Below are positions 1 to 10,550 of a stretch of 64,000 bases of DNA, piece by piece; within the stretch, counting starts at the first letter, position 1, and each line of letters opens with the position of its first letter. The notes below the pieces were generated by a model that made no database searches, was not told the DNA's origin, and saw only the letters and a program-made list of their open reading frames with translations. The DNA is from Pseudoxanthomonas sp. SE1. Its GTDB lineage: Bacteria; Pseudomonadota; Gammaproteobacteria; Xanthomonadales; Xanthomonadaceae. The position numbers and the translations under genes are program-made. The DNA is taken from NCBI RefSeq assembly GCF_029542205.1, contig NZ_CP113783.1, positions 2,409,001 through 2,473,000 of the forward strand, in the 5' to 3' direction.

Positions 1-29
1 CGGTCTGCGCGGGCATGCCGTCGACATGC

Positions 30-47
30 AGGTAAGCGCGCTTACCT
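30..47. other. 18-bp perfect palindrome in left-edge non-coding stretch
   Basis: A perfect palindrome centred on GCGC is followed by TTTCC. It could be the end of the terminator of a gene left of the window, or an operator. Apart from it and the FliA promoter at 64-90, bases 1-182 hold no gene I can support. Confidence 0.4.
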
Positions 48-63
48 TTCCGCCGAGCGGTCA

Positions 64-90
64 TCAAGAACGGTCATATTCCGCCGTTAC
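64..90 (+). promoter_or_regulatory. FliA (sigma28) promoter of the first chemoreceptor
   Basis: The -35 box is TCAAGAAC, the spacer is 11 bp and the -10 box is GCCGTTAC, against the consensus TAAAGTTT-N11-GCCGATAA. Transcription would start near position 97, upstream of the ATG at 183. Confidence 0.7.
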
Positions 91-182
91 TCGGGGAGAG
101 ACACCGCACCAAGGGCATGGACCGCCACAGCATCAGCCTGATGCACTGGCCCCACCTACTGAACTCTACCGAGACCGCCTTC

Positions 183-2399
183 ATGTTCAAACACCTCAAG
201 ATCGGCAAGCGCTTGGCCATAGGCTTCGCCGTGCTCGTTCTGCTCATCGTCGCCACCGGGGCGTTCTCCGCGCAGCGGATGGGGGTGGCCCAGGACGTGG
301 TGCTCGACATCACCAAGAAGGAAGTACCGGCCATCCGCGACCTGGGCCGCATGGCGACCATGCTGGCCGAATACCGCGTCAGCGAGCGCGGCCTGGTCGC
401 CGGCTACGAGGATCCGGAAAAGGTCGCCGAATACACCGGCGAGCTGATCGCGGGTGGCAAGGCCTTCGACGAGCTTGCCAAGGCGTATGGGGCCGGCCTT
501 TCCGACAAGCAGGAGCAGGCCCTGCACCAGGAGATGACGGCAAGGGCCGCGCTGTACTTCGAGAACAGCCGCCGGCTGATCGAGTCGGTCAAGGTCGGCG
601 ACCTGACGCCTGCCAGTGGCGCCGGCGACCTGCGCCAGGCCACCGCCGACGCCGTCGCGCGGATGCTGGAAGCGAAGATGAAGGAACTGGACCAGGCCGT
701 GGCGGCCCAGGAAACGGGCTACAGCACCAACATCAAGGCCATCGGCCTGCTGGTGGCGGTGGCCTTGATGCTGGCCATCGCGGCTGCAGTGCTCATCACC
801 CGCTCGATCGTGCGCCCGATGGCCGAGGTCATGAGCGTCGCCGACGCCGTGGCGCGCGGCCAGCTGGATCGCCAGATCATCATCGACGACCGCAGCGAGC
901 TCGGCGACCTGCTCGGCTCCATGCAGCGCATGCAGACGCAGGTGAAGGCGGTCATCGCCGCCCAGAGCGAAATGGCGGCGCGCCATGACGAAGGCCGGAT
1001 CAGCTACCGCATCGACGACAGCGCCTTCCCCGGCGAGTACGGCCGCATGGTGCGCGAGACCAACGCACTGGTCGCCCAGCATATCGGCGTGAAGATGCGC
1101 GCCGTGGAAGTGATGCGCCGCTACGCCGTCGGCGACCTGTCGGAGGACATGGACCGCCTGCCCGGCGAAAAGATCGTCATCACCGAAGCGATGGACATGT
1201 GCAAGGCCAATCTGTCGGCGATCAATGGCGAGATCAAGCGTCTGGCTACCGCCGCCGCTTCCGGTGACTTCACCCATCGCGGCGATGTCGACAAGTACCA
1301 GTACGACTTCCGCGACATGGTGGAAGGTCTGAACCGCCTGATGGAAACCACCGACGGCAATCTGGCAGAAGTATCCGAACTGCTGCAGGCCATCGCCCGC
1401 GGCGACCTGACCGCGCGGATGGAAGGCGACTTCCATGGCGTGTTCGCCACCATGCGCGATGACGCCAACGCCACCGTCGCCCAGCTGACCGACATCGTCG
1501 GCGGCATCCAGATGGCGGCCACCAGCATCAACACCGCTGCCGGCGAGATCGCCTCCGGCAACAACGACCTGTCCCGCCGTACCGAGCAGCAGGCGGCCAA
1601 CCTGGAAGAAACCGCCGCTTCGATGGAGGAACTGACCTCCACCGTGCGCCAGAACGCCGAATCGGCCCGCCAGGCCAACCAGCTCGCCATCGGTGCGGCA
1701 TCCGTGGCCTCGCAGGGCGGCGATGTGGTCGGTCGCGTGGTCACCACGATGACCGACATCGAACAGTCGTCGAAGAAGATCGCCGAGATCATCTCGGTCA
1801 TCGACGGCATCGCCTTCCAGACCAACATCCTGGCGCTCAACGCGGCCGTGGAAGCCGCACGCGCTGGCGAACAGGGCCGCGGCTTCGCCGTGGTCGCCTC
1901 GGAAGTCCGCACGCTGGCCCAGCGTTCGGCCAATGCCGCGAAGGAGATCAAGGGCCTGATCGAGAATTCGGTGGACAAGGTGTCCGACGGTTCCAAGCTG
2001 GTGAACCAGGCCGGCGCGACGATGGCCGAGATCGTCGCCAGCGTGCAGCGCGTGACCGACATCATGGCCGAGATCTCCGCCGCCTCGCAGGAACAGTCGG
2101 CCGGCATCGAGCAGGTCAACCAGACCATCACCCAGATGGACGAGACCACCCAGCAGAACGCCGCACTGGTCGAAGAAGCCACCGCCGCCGCCCGTTCGAT
2201 GGAAGAGCAGGCCGGTGCGCTGACGGAGAGCGTGTCGGTGTTCAAGCTGCATGCCACCGTCAGTACCCCGGTCCGCCAGGCCATTGCAGCGGCGGCGGTC
2301 GCACCGCGGCAGGTAGCCACGCCCAAGGCCGTGGCCCGCAAGCCGGTTGCGCGCAAGCTCGAACCTGCCCTCGCCGACGGTGACTGGCAGGAGTTCTGA
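183..2399 (+). CDS. Methyl-accepting chemotaxis protein 1 (4HB-type sensor, WQEF tail)
   Basis: This is a transmembrane chemoreceptor of 738 aa that would signal to CheA through CheW. A first membrane helix lies near residues 11-29, followed by a roughly 155-residue periplasmic helical region of the 4HB_MCP type. A second helix lies near 187-207, then HAMP and further HAMP-like repeats (GDL...-type), and the MCP signalling hairpin with the conserved tip [18 protein letters not shown] near residue 550. The protein ends in DWQEF, matching the xWxxF pentapeptide that tethers CheR/CheB in E. coli Tar/Tsr (NWETF). An upstream in-frame ATG at 117 exists, but [11 protein letters not shown] is the receptor-like N-terminus, so I chose 183. 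The ligand cannot be told from the sequence. The 3' half is nearly identical to those of the four following receptors. Confidence 0.93.
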   Translation: MFKHLKIGKRLAIGFAVLVLLIVATGAFSAQRMGVAQDVVLDITKKEVPAIRDLGRMATMLAEYRVSERGLVAGYEDPEKVAEYTGELIAGGKAFDELAKAYGAGLSDKQEQALHQEMTARAALYFENSRRLIESVKVGDLTPASGAGDLRQATADAVARMLEAKMKELDQAVAAQETGYSTNIKAIGLLVAVALMLAIAAAVLITRSIVRPMAEVMSVADAVARGQLDRQIIIDDRSELGDLLGSMQRMQTQVKAVIAAQSEMAARHDEGRISYRIDDSAFPGEYGRMVRETNALVAQHIGVKMRAVEVMRRYAVGDLSEDMDRLPGEKIVITEAMDMCKANLSAINGEIKRLATAAASGDFTHRGDVDKYQYDFRDMVEGLNRLMETTDGNLAEVSELLQAIARGDLTARMEGDFHGVFATMRDDANATVAQLTDIVGGIQMAATSINTAAGEIASGNNDLSRRTEQQAANLEETAASMEELTSTVRQNAESARQANQLAIGAASVASQGGDVVGRVVTTMTDIEQSSKKIAEIISVIDGIAFQTNILALNAAVEAARAGEQGRGFAVVASEVRTLAQRSANAAKEIKGLIENSVDKVSDGSKLVNQAGATMAEIVASVQRVTDIMAEISAASQEQSAGIEQVNQTITQMDETTQQNAALVEEATAAARSMEEQAGALTESVSVFKLHATVSTPVRQAIAAAAVAPRQVATPKAVARKPVARKLEPALADGDWQEF

Positions 2400-2431
2400 T
2401 CGCGCATCGCAACACGCGGCAGAAGCACCCT

Positions 2432-2458
2432 GCACGGCCCGGACTTTCCGGGCCGTGC
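2432..2458 (+). terminator. Hairpin after chemoreceptor 1
   Basis: A perfect 12-bp stem (2432-2443 with 2447-2458) has a 3-nt loop and sits 32 bp after the stop codon. No U-tract follows, so termination would be weak or factor-assisted. Confidence 0.5.
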
Positions 2459-2526
2459 CTGTCTGGAGCGCCCAACTCGCGCAAGTATCTGCATTTACCG
2501 TTCGTCGGGGAAATCCCCACAAGGGC

Positions 2527-2553
2527 TCAATGACCCGGCTGTAACGCCGATAT
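2527..2553 (+). promoter_or_regulatory. FliA promoter of chemoreceptor 2
   Basis: TCAATGAC, 11 bp, GCCGATAT. The -10 box lies 34 bp before the ATG at 2588. Confidence 0.72.
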
Positions 2554-2587
2554 CGGTTCAGCCTCCATCACGACATGCCCTGCCCCC

Positions 2588-5239
2588 ATGAATCGACTTC
2601 AGCGCCTTTCTCTCGGCAGTAAGCTTTCCCTCCAGGTCACGCTCGCCGTGGCCGTCGTCCTCACCCTCCTCGCTGTGATCGTGCAGCGGCAATCCAGTCG
2701 CGCCATCGAGGCGCGTGCACTGGGCGACCTCGACGTCGCGGCGCAGGTGATGCTGGAATCCATCGCCCTGTACGACAACACCCTGACCGACGCCACGCAG
2801 CGGATGGCCAGGAGCTTCCGCGCGGCACTGCCTCCGGGCGACGTCTCGGTCGATGCCGCACGCACCACGCCGATCGGCGACTTCGAGGTTCCCGAACTGC
2901 GTTTCGGCACGCAGGCGATCAACCTGGACTTCGCCACCGTCGACCGCTTCACCGAGGCCACCGACGTTGTCGCCACTCTCTTCGTGCGCCAGGGCGATGA
3001 TTTCATCCGTGCCACCACGTCGCTGCGCAACACCGAAGACGAACGCGTCATCGGCACCGCGCTGGACCACAAGCATCCCGCCTACGCCCTGATCCTCCAG
3101 GACAAGCCCTACACCGGCCGCGCGCGCCTCTTCGGCCGCGACTACATGACCCACTACGAGCCGCTGCAGGATGCGGAAGGCAACACCATCGGCATCCTGT
3201 TCGTCGGCCAGAACTACGGCGACGGCCTCGCGGCGCTGAAGGACAAGCTGCGCAACACGGCGCTGGGCGAAGCGGGCTATTTCTTCGTGGTGGATATCGC
3301 CGAAGGCGAGCACCACGGCAAGTTGGCGGCGCATCCCGCCAGCCAGGACGCGCTGTATTCCTCGGTGGTGGACGCCGACGCCGTGCCGGAGATGAAGGCC
3401 CTGCTGGCGCAGGACCATGGGCACGCGGTGCTCGACATCGCGCCCAAGGCCGGAGAAGACGCCGTGCCGGCGCTGGTCGCGGTGAAGCAGTTCGCCCCGT
3501 GGAAGTGGGCGCTGGTGGCGGTCGAACCGCGTTCCACCGTGCTGGCTTCCAGCCATGCGTTGACGGTCATCATCCTGCTGCTTTCGCTGCTGGCACTGGT
3601 GGTCATCGCGACGCTGGCCTGGTTCGGCGTGCGTCGCGTGGTCTCGCACCCGTTGCGCGGCGCCGTCGCCATCGCCGAGGCGGTGGCGGCCGGCAAACTG
3701 GACAGCCGCATCGACACCTCGCGCCACGACGAGGTCGGCCAGCTGCTGTCCGCCATGCACCATGTGCAGACCCAGGTGGTCTCCGTGATCAAGGCACAGA
3801 CCGAGATGACGCGACGACACGACGATGGCCAGATCAGCCACCGCATCGACGACAGCGCGTTCCCGGGCGAGTACGGCCGCATGGTGCGCGACACCAATAC
3901 GCTGGTGGCCTCGCACATCGCGGTGAAGATGCGCCTTGTTGAAGTGATGCAGCGCTATGCCATCGGCGACCTGTCGCTGGACATGGACCGTCTGCCCGGC
4001 GAAAAGGCGGTGCTGACACAGACGATGGACGCCACCAAGGCCAGCCTGTCGGCCATCAACGGCGAGATCAAGCGCCTGGCGCTGGCCGCGTCCTCCGGCG
4101 ATTTCAGCCAGCGGGGCGATGTCGACAAGTACCAGTACGACTTCCGCGAGATGATCGCGGGACTCAACCAGCTGATGGAGACCACCGACGGCAACCTGGT
4201 CGAGGTGTCCGAGCTGCTGCAGGCGATCGCACGCGGCGACCTGACCGCGCGCATGGAAGGCGACTTCCATGGCGTGTTCGCCACCATGCGCGATGACGCC
4301 AATGCCACCGTCGCTCAGCTGACCGAGATCGTCGGCGGCATCCAGATGGCGGCCACCAGCATCAACACCGCTGCCGGCGAGATCGCCTCCGGCAACAACG
4401 ACCTGTCGCGCCGTACCGAGCAGCAGGCGGCCAACCTGGAAGAGACCGCCGCTTCGATGGAGGAACTGACCTCCACCGTGCGCCAGAACGCCGAGTCGGC
4501 CCGCCAGGCCAACCAGTTGGCCATCGGTGCAGCATCGGTCGCCTCCCAGGGTGGCGAAGTGGTCGGTTGCGTGGTCACCACGATGACCGACATCGAACAG
4601 TCATCGAAGAAGATCGCCGAGATCATCTCGGTCATCGACGGCATCGCCTTCCAGACCAACATCCTGGCGCTCAATGCAGCGGTGGAAGCCGCACGCGCTG
4701 GCGAACAAGGCCGCGGCTTCGCGGTGGTCGCATCGGAAGTCCGCACGCTGGCCCAGCGCTCGGCCAATGCGGCCAAGGAGATCAAGGGTCTGATCGAGAA
4801 CTCGGTGGACAAGGTCGCCGAGGGTTCGGCGCTGGTGAACCAGGCCGGCACGACGATGGGCGAGATCGTCGCCAGCGTGCAGCGCGTGACCGACATCATG
4901 GCCGAGATCTCGGCGGCCTCGCAGGAACAGTCGGCCGGCATCGAGCAGGTCAATCAGACCATTACGCAAATGGATGAAACCACCCAGCAGAACGCTGCGC
5001 TGGTCGAAGAAGCGACTGCTGCCGCCCGTTCGATGGAAGAACAGGCCGGTGCGCTGACCCAGAGCGTGTCGGTGTTCAAGCTGCAGGCCAGTGCAAGTGC
5101 TCCGATCCGCAACGCCATCGTGGCCGCTGGCGCAGCCCGGCAGGTGGCGGCACCCAAAGTTGCAGTCCGCAAACAGCCCACACGCAAACCGGAACCCGCG
5201 CTTGTCGACGGAGATGGCGAGGGCTGGCAGGAGTTCTGA
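2588..5239 (+). CDS. Methyl-accepting chemotaxis protein 2 (Cache_3-Cache_2-like sensor, WQEF tail)
   Basis: This chemoreceptor has 883 aa. Membrane helix 1 lies near residues 17-36. The large periplasmic domain (about 37-318) has the layout of a Cache_3-Cache_2 double Cache fold, including [16 protein letters not shown] and [20 protein letters not shown] segments. Membrane helix 2 lies near 322-344, followed by HAMP, a stack of HAMP-like repeats and the MCP signalling hairpin. The C-terminus GWQEF is a CheR/CheB tethering pentapeptide. The signalling half is almost the same as in chemoreceptor 1, while the sensor half is unrelated, as expected for receptors that share one CheA/CheW array but sense different ligands. 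It has its own FliA promoter and is monocistronic by appearance. Confidence 0.93.
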   Translation: MNRLQRLSLGSKLSLQVTLAVAVVLTLLAVIVQRQSSRAIEARALGDLDVAAQVMLESIALYDNTLTDATQRMARSFRAALPPGDVSVDAARTTPIGDFEVPELRFGTQAINLDFATVDRFTEATDVVATLFVRQGDDFIRATTSLRNTEDERVIGTALDHKHPAYALILQDKPYTGRARLFGRDYMTHYEPLQDAEGNTIGILFVGQNYGDGLAALKDKLRNTALGEAGYFFVVDIAEGEHHGKLAAHPASQDALYSSVVDADAVPEMKALLAQDHGHAVLDIAPKAGEDAVPALVAVKQFAPWKWALVAVEPRSTVLASSHALTVIILLLSLLALVVIATLAWFGVRRVVSHPLRGAVAIAEAVAAGKLDSRIDTSRHDEVGQLLSAMHHVQTQVVSVIKAQTEMTRRHDDGQISHRIDDSAFPGEYGRMVRDTNTLVASHIAVKMRLVEVMQRYAIGDLSLDMDRLPGEKAVLTQTMDATKASLSAINGEIKRLALAASSGDFSQRGDVDKYQYDFREMIAGLNQLMETTDGNLVEVSELLQAIARGDLTARMEGDFHGVFATMRDDANATVAQLTEIVGGIQMAATSINTAAGEIASGNNDLSRRTEQQAANLEETAASMEELTSTVRQNAESARQANQLAIGAASVASQGGEVVGCVVTTMTDIEQSSKKIAEIISVIDGIAFQTNILALNAAVEAARAGEQGRGFAVVASEVRTLAQRSANAAKEIKGLIENSVDKVAEGSALVNQAGTTMGEIVASVQRVTDIMAEISAASQEQSAGIEQVNQTITQMDETTQQNAALVEEATAAARSMEEQAGALTQSVSVFKLQASASAPIRNAIVAAGAARQVAAPKVAVRKQPTRKPEPALVDGDGEGWQEF

Positions 5240-5336
5240 GCGGTTCGTATGAAGCAGCCCGCAACAAGCACACGGCCAGGAAATTCCGGACCCTGTGCTT
5301 GCACGCGGAGCAACGAAACCCGTGAAGACTCACCCT

Positions 5337-5425
5337 GTAGGATGGGTTGAGCCGTAGGCGATACCCATCGAGCACGTGGTGCCTTCATCACGATGATGGG
5401 TATCGCTCCGCTCAACCCATCCTAC
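5337..5425. repeat. Dispersed inverted repeat, possible bidirectional terminator
   Basis: Two roughly 31-33 nt arms (5337-5369 and 5395-5425, starting GTAGGATGGGTTGAG and ending in its complement) are separated by about 25 nt. It lies between convergent genes (chemoreceptor 2 and the minus-strand small gene), so it may also act as a transcription stop. Confidence 0.75.
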
Positions 5426-5460
5426 GCGCTAAATCCTGGTAACTTCGAAAAGCAGGAAGA

Positions 5461-5781
5461 TTAATCTTCGAAATATGGATCCCCGTCCAGAAAGAACAAG
5501 TCGTACTTTTGGGTCAAACTTCGAAGAACTTGATCAACGCTGACTGCAAGTTGCAGTGCATGCAACGCATCCGCACCCTTAACTTCATAGTTGAGGTGCG
5601 GGAAAACGTCAAACACCACTTTGCAGCCAAACAGTCCAAGCCAACCGTTTGACGAAAACCTCTCATCGTCAAGCAGACGCGGCTGCATGATCTCTACTTC
5701 AAGAACTCCCTTATGGCTCCCATTCTTCTCCGAGAAGGCAATGCTCCGGGAGGCGATTGTGTAATCGGATTCTTTGCTCAC
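5461..5781 (-). CDS. Small hypothetical protein, DUF6968-like, in an AT-richer islet
   Basis: The 106-aa product has no signal peptide or membrane segment. Its layout (short basic start with IASRSIAF, an xxVEI strand, a WLGLFGCKV-type core and a C-terminal AL.AL.LAVSVDQVLRSL helix) recalls the DUF6968 family, but I recognise this only loosely. I chose the GTG at 5781 (reads MSKESDYTIASRS); a second in-frame GTG at 5796 would add five residues, and neither has a clear Shine-Dalgarno. The gene and its upstream region (to about 5880) use far more A/T than the flanking chemotaxis genes and it is read against them, which suggests a foreign insertion. No function can be assigned. Confidence 0.6.
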   Translation of the reverse strand: MSKESDYTIASRSIAFSEKNGSHKGVLEVEIMQPRLLDDERFSSNGWLGLFGCKVVFDVFPHLNYEVKGADALHALQLAVSVDQVLRSLTQKYDLFFLDGDPYFED

Positions 5782-6014
5782 TGATAGCCCATGCACTGCA
5801 TATAAGAAATTCTAGATATAAGAAACTCTAGCCGCATTAATACATCTAATCCCTTCCTGCCCGCTCAGACTGCTGAAGGGGGAAGACGACAAGCCGGGTA
5901 AGTAAATTTACGTCCCACCAACCCTCTCACAATAGGCATCCCTCCCGATCGGCAGCTACGCCACCAAGGGCCCGATCCGTCGGCCTCCATGCCGCACGCA
6001 TCCAGCCCTCCCCC

Positions 6015-6041
6015 TAAAGATGCTGCACCCCACGCCGATAC
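6015..6041 (+). promoter_or_regulatory. FliA promoter of the PilZ gene
   Basis: TAAAGATG, 11 bp, GCCGATAC is a very close match to the FliA consensus. It lies downstream of an in-frame ATG at 5989, which rules that ATG out as the start for transcripts from this promoter. Confidence 0.82.
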
Positions 6042-6081
6042 AGCCTGTGACGCCTTCCCTGCCCAGATGCTTCACGCCCGC

Positions 6082-6861
6082 ATGACCGAGCCCAGCGACG
6101 CCCCTCTGGCCGATCCCGTCAGGTACGACGAAGAAGAAAAGTACCTGGTGCATGGCGAATACGAGATCCGGCAGATCCTGCAGTCGCTGATCGCCAAGCG
6201 CGCGCTCGTCAGTGGTTGCGCGATGCCGCGCAACCACACCTTCCCCACCTCCATCATCGAGGTGCTGGAGGACGAAGACGGCGTGCTGATCGACGGCAGC
6301 GCATCCGAGACCATCAACCGCAGCATCGAGGAAGCGAGCCACGTCACCTGCGTGTCGCGACTCGACCGCATCCACGTGCAGTTCAAGCTCTACGACCTGC
6401 AACGCGTGCAGAAGGACGGCCAGGTGGCGTTCCGTGCCTCGCTGCCGGAAAGCATCCTGCGCCTGCAGCGACGCGAGTTCTACCGCCTGCAGGTGCCGGT
6501 GACCCAGCCCATGGAGTGCGCCGTCGCCGAGCGTCATCCCGATGGCGAGATCACCTACCGCAATTACCGCGTGCTGGACATCAGCGGCGGCGGCATCGCG
6601 CTGGCCGTGCAGGCCGAAGAACCCACGCTTCGCCCCTACAAGGAATTCCCCGGCAGCCTGCTCCACCTGCCCGACAGCGGCCCGCTGTGCGTGCGCCTGA
6701 TGGTCAAGAGCCTGCACCGCCAGCTCAGCCAGAACGGCACCGAAAGCTGGCGCGCCGGCTGCCAGTTCACCGACATGCCGCGCGGCGGCGATGCGCTGAT
6801 CCAGCGCTACATCTTCCGGCTGGAACGCCAGCGCAGTGCCCGCGAACGCGGCGCGGCGTGA
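6082..6861 (+). CDS. YcgR-type c-di-GMP-binding flagellar brake protein
   Basis: This 259-aa cytoplasmic protein has an N-terminal YcgR domain (about 15-120, starting EKYLVHGEYEIRQILQSL) and a C-terminal PilZ domain (about 128-250). The c-di-GMP-binding signature is intact: R131xxxR135 within RREFYR, then D166-x-S168-x-x-G171 in DISGGG. In enteric bacteria YcgR bound to c-di-GMP acts on the flagellar motor and slows swimming; the same role is expected here. Candidate starts are ATG 6067 and ATG 6082; I chose 6082, since both lie downstream of the FliA promoter and neither has a strong Shine-Dalgarno. FliA control puts the brake on the same schedule as the chemoreceptors around it. Confidence 0.88.
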   Translation: MTEPSDAPLADPVRYDEEEKYLVHGEYEIRQILQSLIAKRALVSGCAMPRNHTFPTSIIEVLEDEDGVLIDGSASETINRSIEEASHVTCVSRLDRIHVQFKLYDLQRVQKDGQVAFRASLPESILRLQRREFYRLQVPVTQPMECAVAERHPDGEITYRNYRVLDISGGGIALAVQAEEPTLRPYKEFPGSLLHLPDSGPLCVRLMVKSLHRQLSQNGTESWRAGCQFTDMPRGGDALIQRYIFRLERQRSARERGAA

Positions 6862-6910
6862 CCTGCATCGAACTTCCGGCCGCCGCCCGTCGCCCGTGAG
6901 CGGCATCCGC

Positions 6911-6937
6911 TCAACCTTGCGCCTTCGCCGCCGATAC
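6911..6937 (+). promoter_or_regulatory. FliA promoter of chemoreceptor 3
   Basis: TCAACCTT, 11 bp, GCCGATAC; predicted start of transcription near 6944. Confidence 0.7.
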
Positions 6938-7034
6938 CCCGCGTAACACCCCTGCGGTGCGGGCGCGGCAGCGCACCACCGCCACCATGCCGCAGGTGTC
7001 GCAAGCCGTACCGTCCAGTCCGCACGAGGCCAGC

Positions 7035-9740
7035 ATGTCATCCATTCCCTCCCGATCCACCTCCCGCAGCATCGCCACGCGCGTGATGTTCGGCACCGCC
7101 GTGGTGGCCCTGCTCGCCTTCGGCGTTGCCGCCGCGGCAAGCTACCTGCGCAGCAGCCAGGCGTTGCTGGCCGGGGCGCGGGCCACCATGGAGGGCCTCG
7201 CGAACCAGGAGGCGCAACGCATCTCGGGCGAACTCACCCGCGCCTTCGATGGCAACGACGCGCTCGCGCATGCGCTGCTCGCCCAGCGCGCAGGCGACGG
7301 CATCAGCCGCACCGCCGCCAGCGCCATCTTCAAGCGCCAGTTGGAAGCGCACCCGGAATGGGTCGGCGTCGGCACGTTGTGGGAGCCGGATGCCTTCGAC
7401 GGCAAGGACGCGGACCACATGGCCGCCGAAGGCCACGACGACACCGGTCGCTTCATGAGCTACTGGGCCTGGAGCGATGGCGCTCCCCTGCAGGAAGCCC
7501 TGCGCGACTATGAAGTCCCCGGTGCCGGCGACTGGTACCTGCGCCCGCGCGAGCTCAAGCGTCCGGTAGTCGCCGAGCCCTACACCTACAAGATCGCCGG
7601 CAAGGACGTGCTGATGACCACGCTGTCGACGCCGATCCTGCAGGACGGCGACTACCTCGGCGTGATGACCGTGGACTTCGCCCTGCAGTCGCTGCAGGAA
7701 CGCATCGCGAAACTCACCCCGATGGATGCCGGCTTCGTCCGCCTGCTCACGCCCGCCGGCGTGGTCATCGCGGACAAGGATGCCGCCTCGGTCGGCAAGC
7801 CCTATGCCGGCGCCCACGCTGCCGACGTCATCAAGCAGGTGGGGGCCGGCAAGCCGGTGTTCCGCGAGGCCATCGATGCCGCGGGCGAGACCGTGATGGA
7901 AGCCTACGTACCGCTGCAGATCGGCGCCGCGCACGAGCACTTCGCGCTGGGCGTGGTGGTGCCGCGTGCGGTGCTGATGCGCGAAGCGCGCGCCGTGCTC
8001 TGGACGGTGGTCGCGGTCGGCGCGCTTGGGGCTGCGCTGCTGTGCGGCGCCGTGTTCTGGTTGCTGCGCCGCCAGGTCGGTGTTCCGCTGGCCCGCGCCG
8101 TGCGCGTGGCCGACGATATCGCCAGCGGCAAGCTGGACAGCCAGATCGATGTCGGGCGCGACGACGAGATCGGCACCCTGATGAAGGCCATGCGCAGCAT
8201 GCAGGGCAACCTGCGCGAGCGCATCGAGCGGGACGCCGTGGTGGCGAAGGAAAGCCTGCGCATCCGCACCGCGCTGGAGGACGTGACCACCAACGTCATG
8301 ATCGCCGACGCCGACCGCACCATCGTCTACGCCAACCGGCCGCTGATGAAGATGCTGGCCGACGTCGAACAGGACCTCCGGCGCGACCTGCCCGCCTTCG
8401 ATGTGCGTACCGTCATCGGCAGCAGCATCGACATCTTCCACAAGAAGCCCGAGCACCAGTCGCGCATGCTGGCCCAGTTGCAGGGCACCCATCGCGCGCA
8501 GATCAGCGTGGGCGGCCGCATCATGCAGCTGATCATCAACCCCGTGACCGATGGCGAAGGCCAGCGGATCGGCTACGTGGTCGAATGGGCCGACCGCACC
8601 AACGAGGTGATGGTCGAACAGGAAGTCACCCGCATCGTGCAGGACGCGGCGCGGGGCGACCTGAGCGGGCGCATCACCGAAACCGGCAAGCAGGGCTTCC
8701 TGCTGGCGCTGTCGCAGCAGGTGAATGGCCTGCTGGCGACGATAGCGGGCAGCGTGGACTCGGTTTCCGGCGTACTGCGTTCGCTGTCGAAGGGCGACCT
8801 GACCGCGCGCATGGAAGGCGACTTCCACGGCGTGTTCGCCACCATGCGCGATGACGCCAACGCCACCGTCGCCCAGCTGACCGACATCGTCGGCCGCATC
8901 CAGGACGCCTCGACCAGCATCAACACCGCCGCCGGCGAAATCGCCTCCGGCAACAGCGACCTGTCGCGCCGCACCGAACAGCAGGCCGCCAACCTGGAAG
9001 AAACCGCCGCCTCGATGGAGGAACTGACCTCCACCGTGCGCCAGAACGCCGAGTCCGCCCGCCAGGCCAACCAGTTGGCGATCGGGGCTGCGGGCGTCGC
9101 TTCGCAGGGCGGCGAGGTGGTCAGCAAGGTCGTCAGCACCATGACCGACATCGAACAGTCGTCGAAGAAGATCGCCGAGATCATCTCGGTCATCGACGGC
9201 ATCGCCTTCCAGACCAACATCCTGGCCTTGAATGCCGCGGTGGAAGCCGCCCGCGCCGGTGAGCAGGGCCGTGGCTTCGCCGTGGTCGCATCGGAAGTCC
9301 GCACGCTGGCCCAGCGCTCGGCGAATGCGGCCAAGGAGATCAAGGGCCTGATCGAGAACTCGGTGGACAAGGTGGCCGATGGCTCGGCCCTGGTGCACCA
9401 GGCCGGCGCGACGATGGGCGAGATCGTCGCCTCGGTGCAGCGCGTGACCGACATCATGGCCGAGATCTCCGCTGCCTCGCAGGAACAGTCGGCCGGCATC
9501 GAACAGGTCAACCAGACCATCACCCAGATGGACGAGACCACCCAGCAGAACGCCGCACTGGTCGAAGAAGCCACCGCCGCCGCGCGCAGCATGGAAGAAC
9601 AGGCACAGGCACTGGCCGAGGCCGTCTCCACCTTCCGGCTGGACGGCCACGGCCGTGTCGCGCGGCTGGTGCACGAGCGCGTCACCCGCATCGCGGCCGG
9701 CACCGCGCCGCGGGGCGTTACCGAACCGCATCCGTACTGA
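7035..9740 (+). CDS. Methyl-accepting chemotaxis protein 3 (dCache sensor plus cytoplasmic PAS, no WQEF tail)
   Basis: This chemoreceptor has 901 aa. Helix 1 lies near residues 19-40. A double Cache periplasmic domain follows (about 41-320, with [10 protein letters not shown] and [12 protein letters not shown] segments), then helix 2 near 320-344 and HAMP. A PAS domain (about 405-525, from [21 protein letters not shown]) lies in the cytoplasm ahead of the signalling hairpin, so two inputs are likely. It is the only one of the first five receptors that ends without the xWxxF pentapeptide (it ends EPHPY), so it should not tether CheR directly. The start at ATG 7035 is favoured by GAGG at 7026-7029 over the GTG at 6957 and ATG 6987. 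The block [11 protein letters not shown] is shared with receptor 5 rather than with its nearer neighbours. Confidence 0.92.
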   Translation: MSSIPSRSTSRSIATRVMFGTAVVALLAFGVAAAASYLRSSQALLAGARATMEGLANQEAQRISGELTRAFDGNDALAHALLAQRAGDGISRTAASAIFKRQLEAHPEWVGVGTLWEPDAFDGKDADHMAAEGHDDTGRFMSYWAWSDGAPLQEALRDYEVPGAGDWYLRPRELKRPVVAEPYTYKIAGKDVLMTTLSTPILQDGDYLGVMTVDFALQSLQERIAKLTPMDAGFVRLLTPAGVVIADKDAASVGKPYAGAHAADVIKQVGAGKPVFREAIDAAGETVMEAYVPLQIGAAHEHFALGVVVPRAVLMREARAVLWTVVAVGALGAALLCGAVFWLLRRQVGVPLARAVRVADDIASGKLDSQIDVGRDDEIGTLMKAMRSMQGNLRERIERDAVVAKESLRIRTALEDVTTNVMIADADRTIVYANRPLMKMLADVEQDLRRDLPAFDVRTVIGSSIDIFHKKPEHQSRMLAQLQGTHRAQISVGGRIMQLIINPVTDGEGQRIGYVVEWADRTNEVMVEQEVTRIVQDAARGDLSGRITETGKQGFLLALSQQVNGLLATIAGSVDSVSGVLRSLSKGDLTARMEGDFHGVFATMRDDANATVAQLTDIVGRIQDASTSINTAAGEIASGNSDLSRRTEQQAANLEETAASMEELTSTVRQNAESARQANQLAIGAAGVASQGGEVVSKVVSTMTDIEQSSKKIAEIISVIDGIAFQTNILALNAAVEAARAGEQGRGFAVVASEVRTLAQRSANAAKEIKGLIENSVDKVADGSALVHQAGATMGEIVASVQRVTDIMAEISAASQEQSAGIEQVNQTITQMDETTQQNAALVEEATAAARSMEEQAQALAEAVSTFRLDGHGRVARLVHERVTRIAAGTAPRGVTEPHPY

Positions 9741-9744
9741 CCCC

Positions 9745-9771
9745 TAAAGAAACCCGTCCCGGGGCCGATCT
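9745..9771 (+). promoter_or_regulatory. FliA promoter of cheW
   Basis: TAAAGAAA, 11 bp, GCCGATCT: one of the clearest matches in the window, starting 4 bp after the stop of chemoreceptor 3. Confidence 0.85.
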
Positions 9772-9836
9772 AGGCCATGACAGGTTCCGTCCCGGGAACC
9801 CCGACACCTTCACCGGCTGCAACAGGAGCCCGACGA

Positions 9837-10325
9837 ATGAGCGACAAGAAGACCCAGGCCGCGGCGAGCGCGGACGAGTTCCTCAGCTTCACCCTGGGGG
9901 ACGAGCACTACGGCGTGGACATCCTGAAGGTCCAGGAAATCCGAGGCTACGACTCGGTGACCCGCCTGCCGGACGCACCGGACTACATCAAGGGCGTCAT
10001 CAACCTGCGCGGCACCATCGTGCCGGTGATCGACCTGCGCCTGAAGCTGCGCCTGAAGGAAGCGCGCTACGACGCCTTCACCGTGATGATCGTGCTGAAC
10101 GTGGAAGACCGCGTGGTCGGCATCGTGGTGGACAGCGTGTCGGACGTGATCGCGCTGAACGCCGAGCAGATCCGTCCCACGCCGGAATTCGGTGCCAGCG
10201 TCGATACCCGCTTCATTTCCGGCATCGGCACGGTGGACGAACGCATGCTGATCCTGCTCGATATCGAGACGCTCATCGACAGCGCCGACCTGGGTCAACC
10301 GGTGCCGGAGCAGGTCGCCGCCTGA
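9837..10325 (+). CDS. cheW: CheW chemotaxis coupling protein
   Basis: CheW links receptors to the CheA kinase. The 162-aa product is a single CheW domain of normal length, with FTLGDEHYGVDILKVQEIR at the N-terminus, the loop GVINLRGTIVPVIDLR, and VVDSVSDV. I placed the start at ATG 9837 because AGGAG lies at 9823-9827; the upstream in-frame ATG at 9777 would sit right at the predicted FliA transcript start. The gene is monocistronic, bounded by its own FliA promoter and a strong intrinsic terminator. No cheA is present nearby, so this CheW must serve an array whose kinase is encoded elsewhere. Confidence 0.96.
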   Translation: MSDKKTQAAASADEFLSFTLGDEHYGVDILKVQEIRGYDSVTRLPDAPDYIKGVINLRGTIVPVIDLRLKLRLKEARYDAFTVMIVLNVEDRVVGIVVDSVSDVIALNAEQIRPTPEFGASVDTRFISGIGTVDERMLILLDIETLIDSADLGQPVPEQVAA

Positions 10326-10362
10326 CGCACCGCGTTCACGGTACGCACCCTGCATTTCCCCG

Positions 10363-10397
10363 GGGACCGCAGGCCGCAAGGCCTCCGGTCCCTTTTT
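10363..10397 (+). terminator. Rho-independent terminator of cheW
   Basis: An interrupted GC-rich stem (GGGACCG, AGGCC paired across a GCAA loop with a single C-C mismatch) runs into TTTTT. Confidence 0.85.
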
Positions 10398-10456
10398 CTT
10401 GCGCGGCCCCCGCCCCTGCCGTGCCACGCCTTTCGTCGTAGGGGCGCGAAAAACAC

Positions 10457-10483
10457 TGAAATTCGTCCATCCGCGGCCGCTAT
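10457..10483 (+). promoter_or_regulatory. Probable FliA promoter of chemoreceptor 4
   Basis: TGAAATTC, 11 bp, GCCGCTAT. The -10 departs from consensus at one internal base, so this is weaker than the others. Confidence 0.55.
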
Positions 10484-10550
10484 CACCTACGAAGGCATTC
10501 CGCCCCGCATTCCGTACGCACAGGCCCCACCTGTCGCCAGAGACCCCGCC

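Noticed and set aside
156..2522. Long antisense reading frame (788 codons) under chemoreceptor 1, and similar ones under receptors 2-5
   Set aside because: They are shadows of high-GC coding sequence: rich in His, Gly, Leu, Arg and Asp with no domain, and they mirror the codon bias of the true genes.
5989..6081. ATG 5989 as start of the PilZ gene
   Set aside because: A close FliA promoter at 6015-6041 lies downstream of it, so transcripts from that promoter would not include it.
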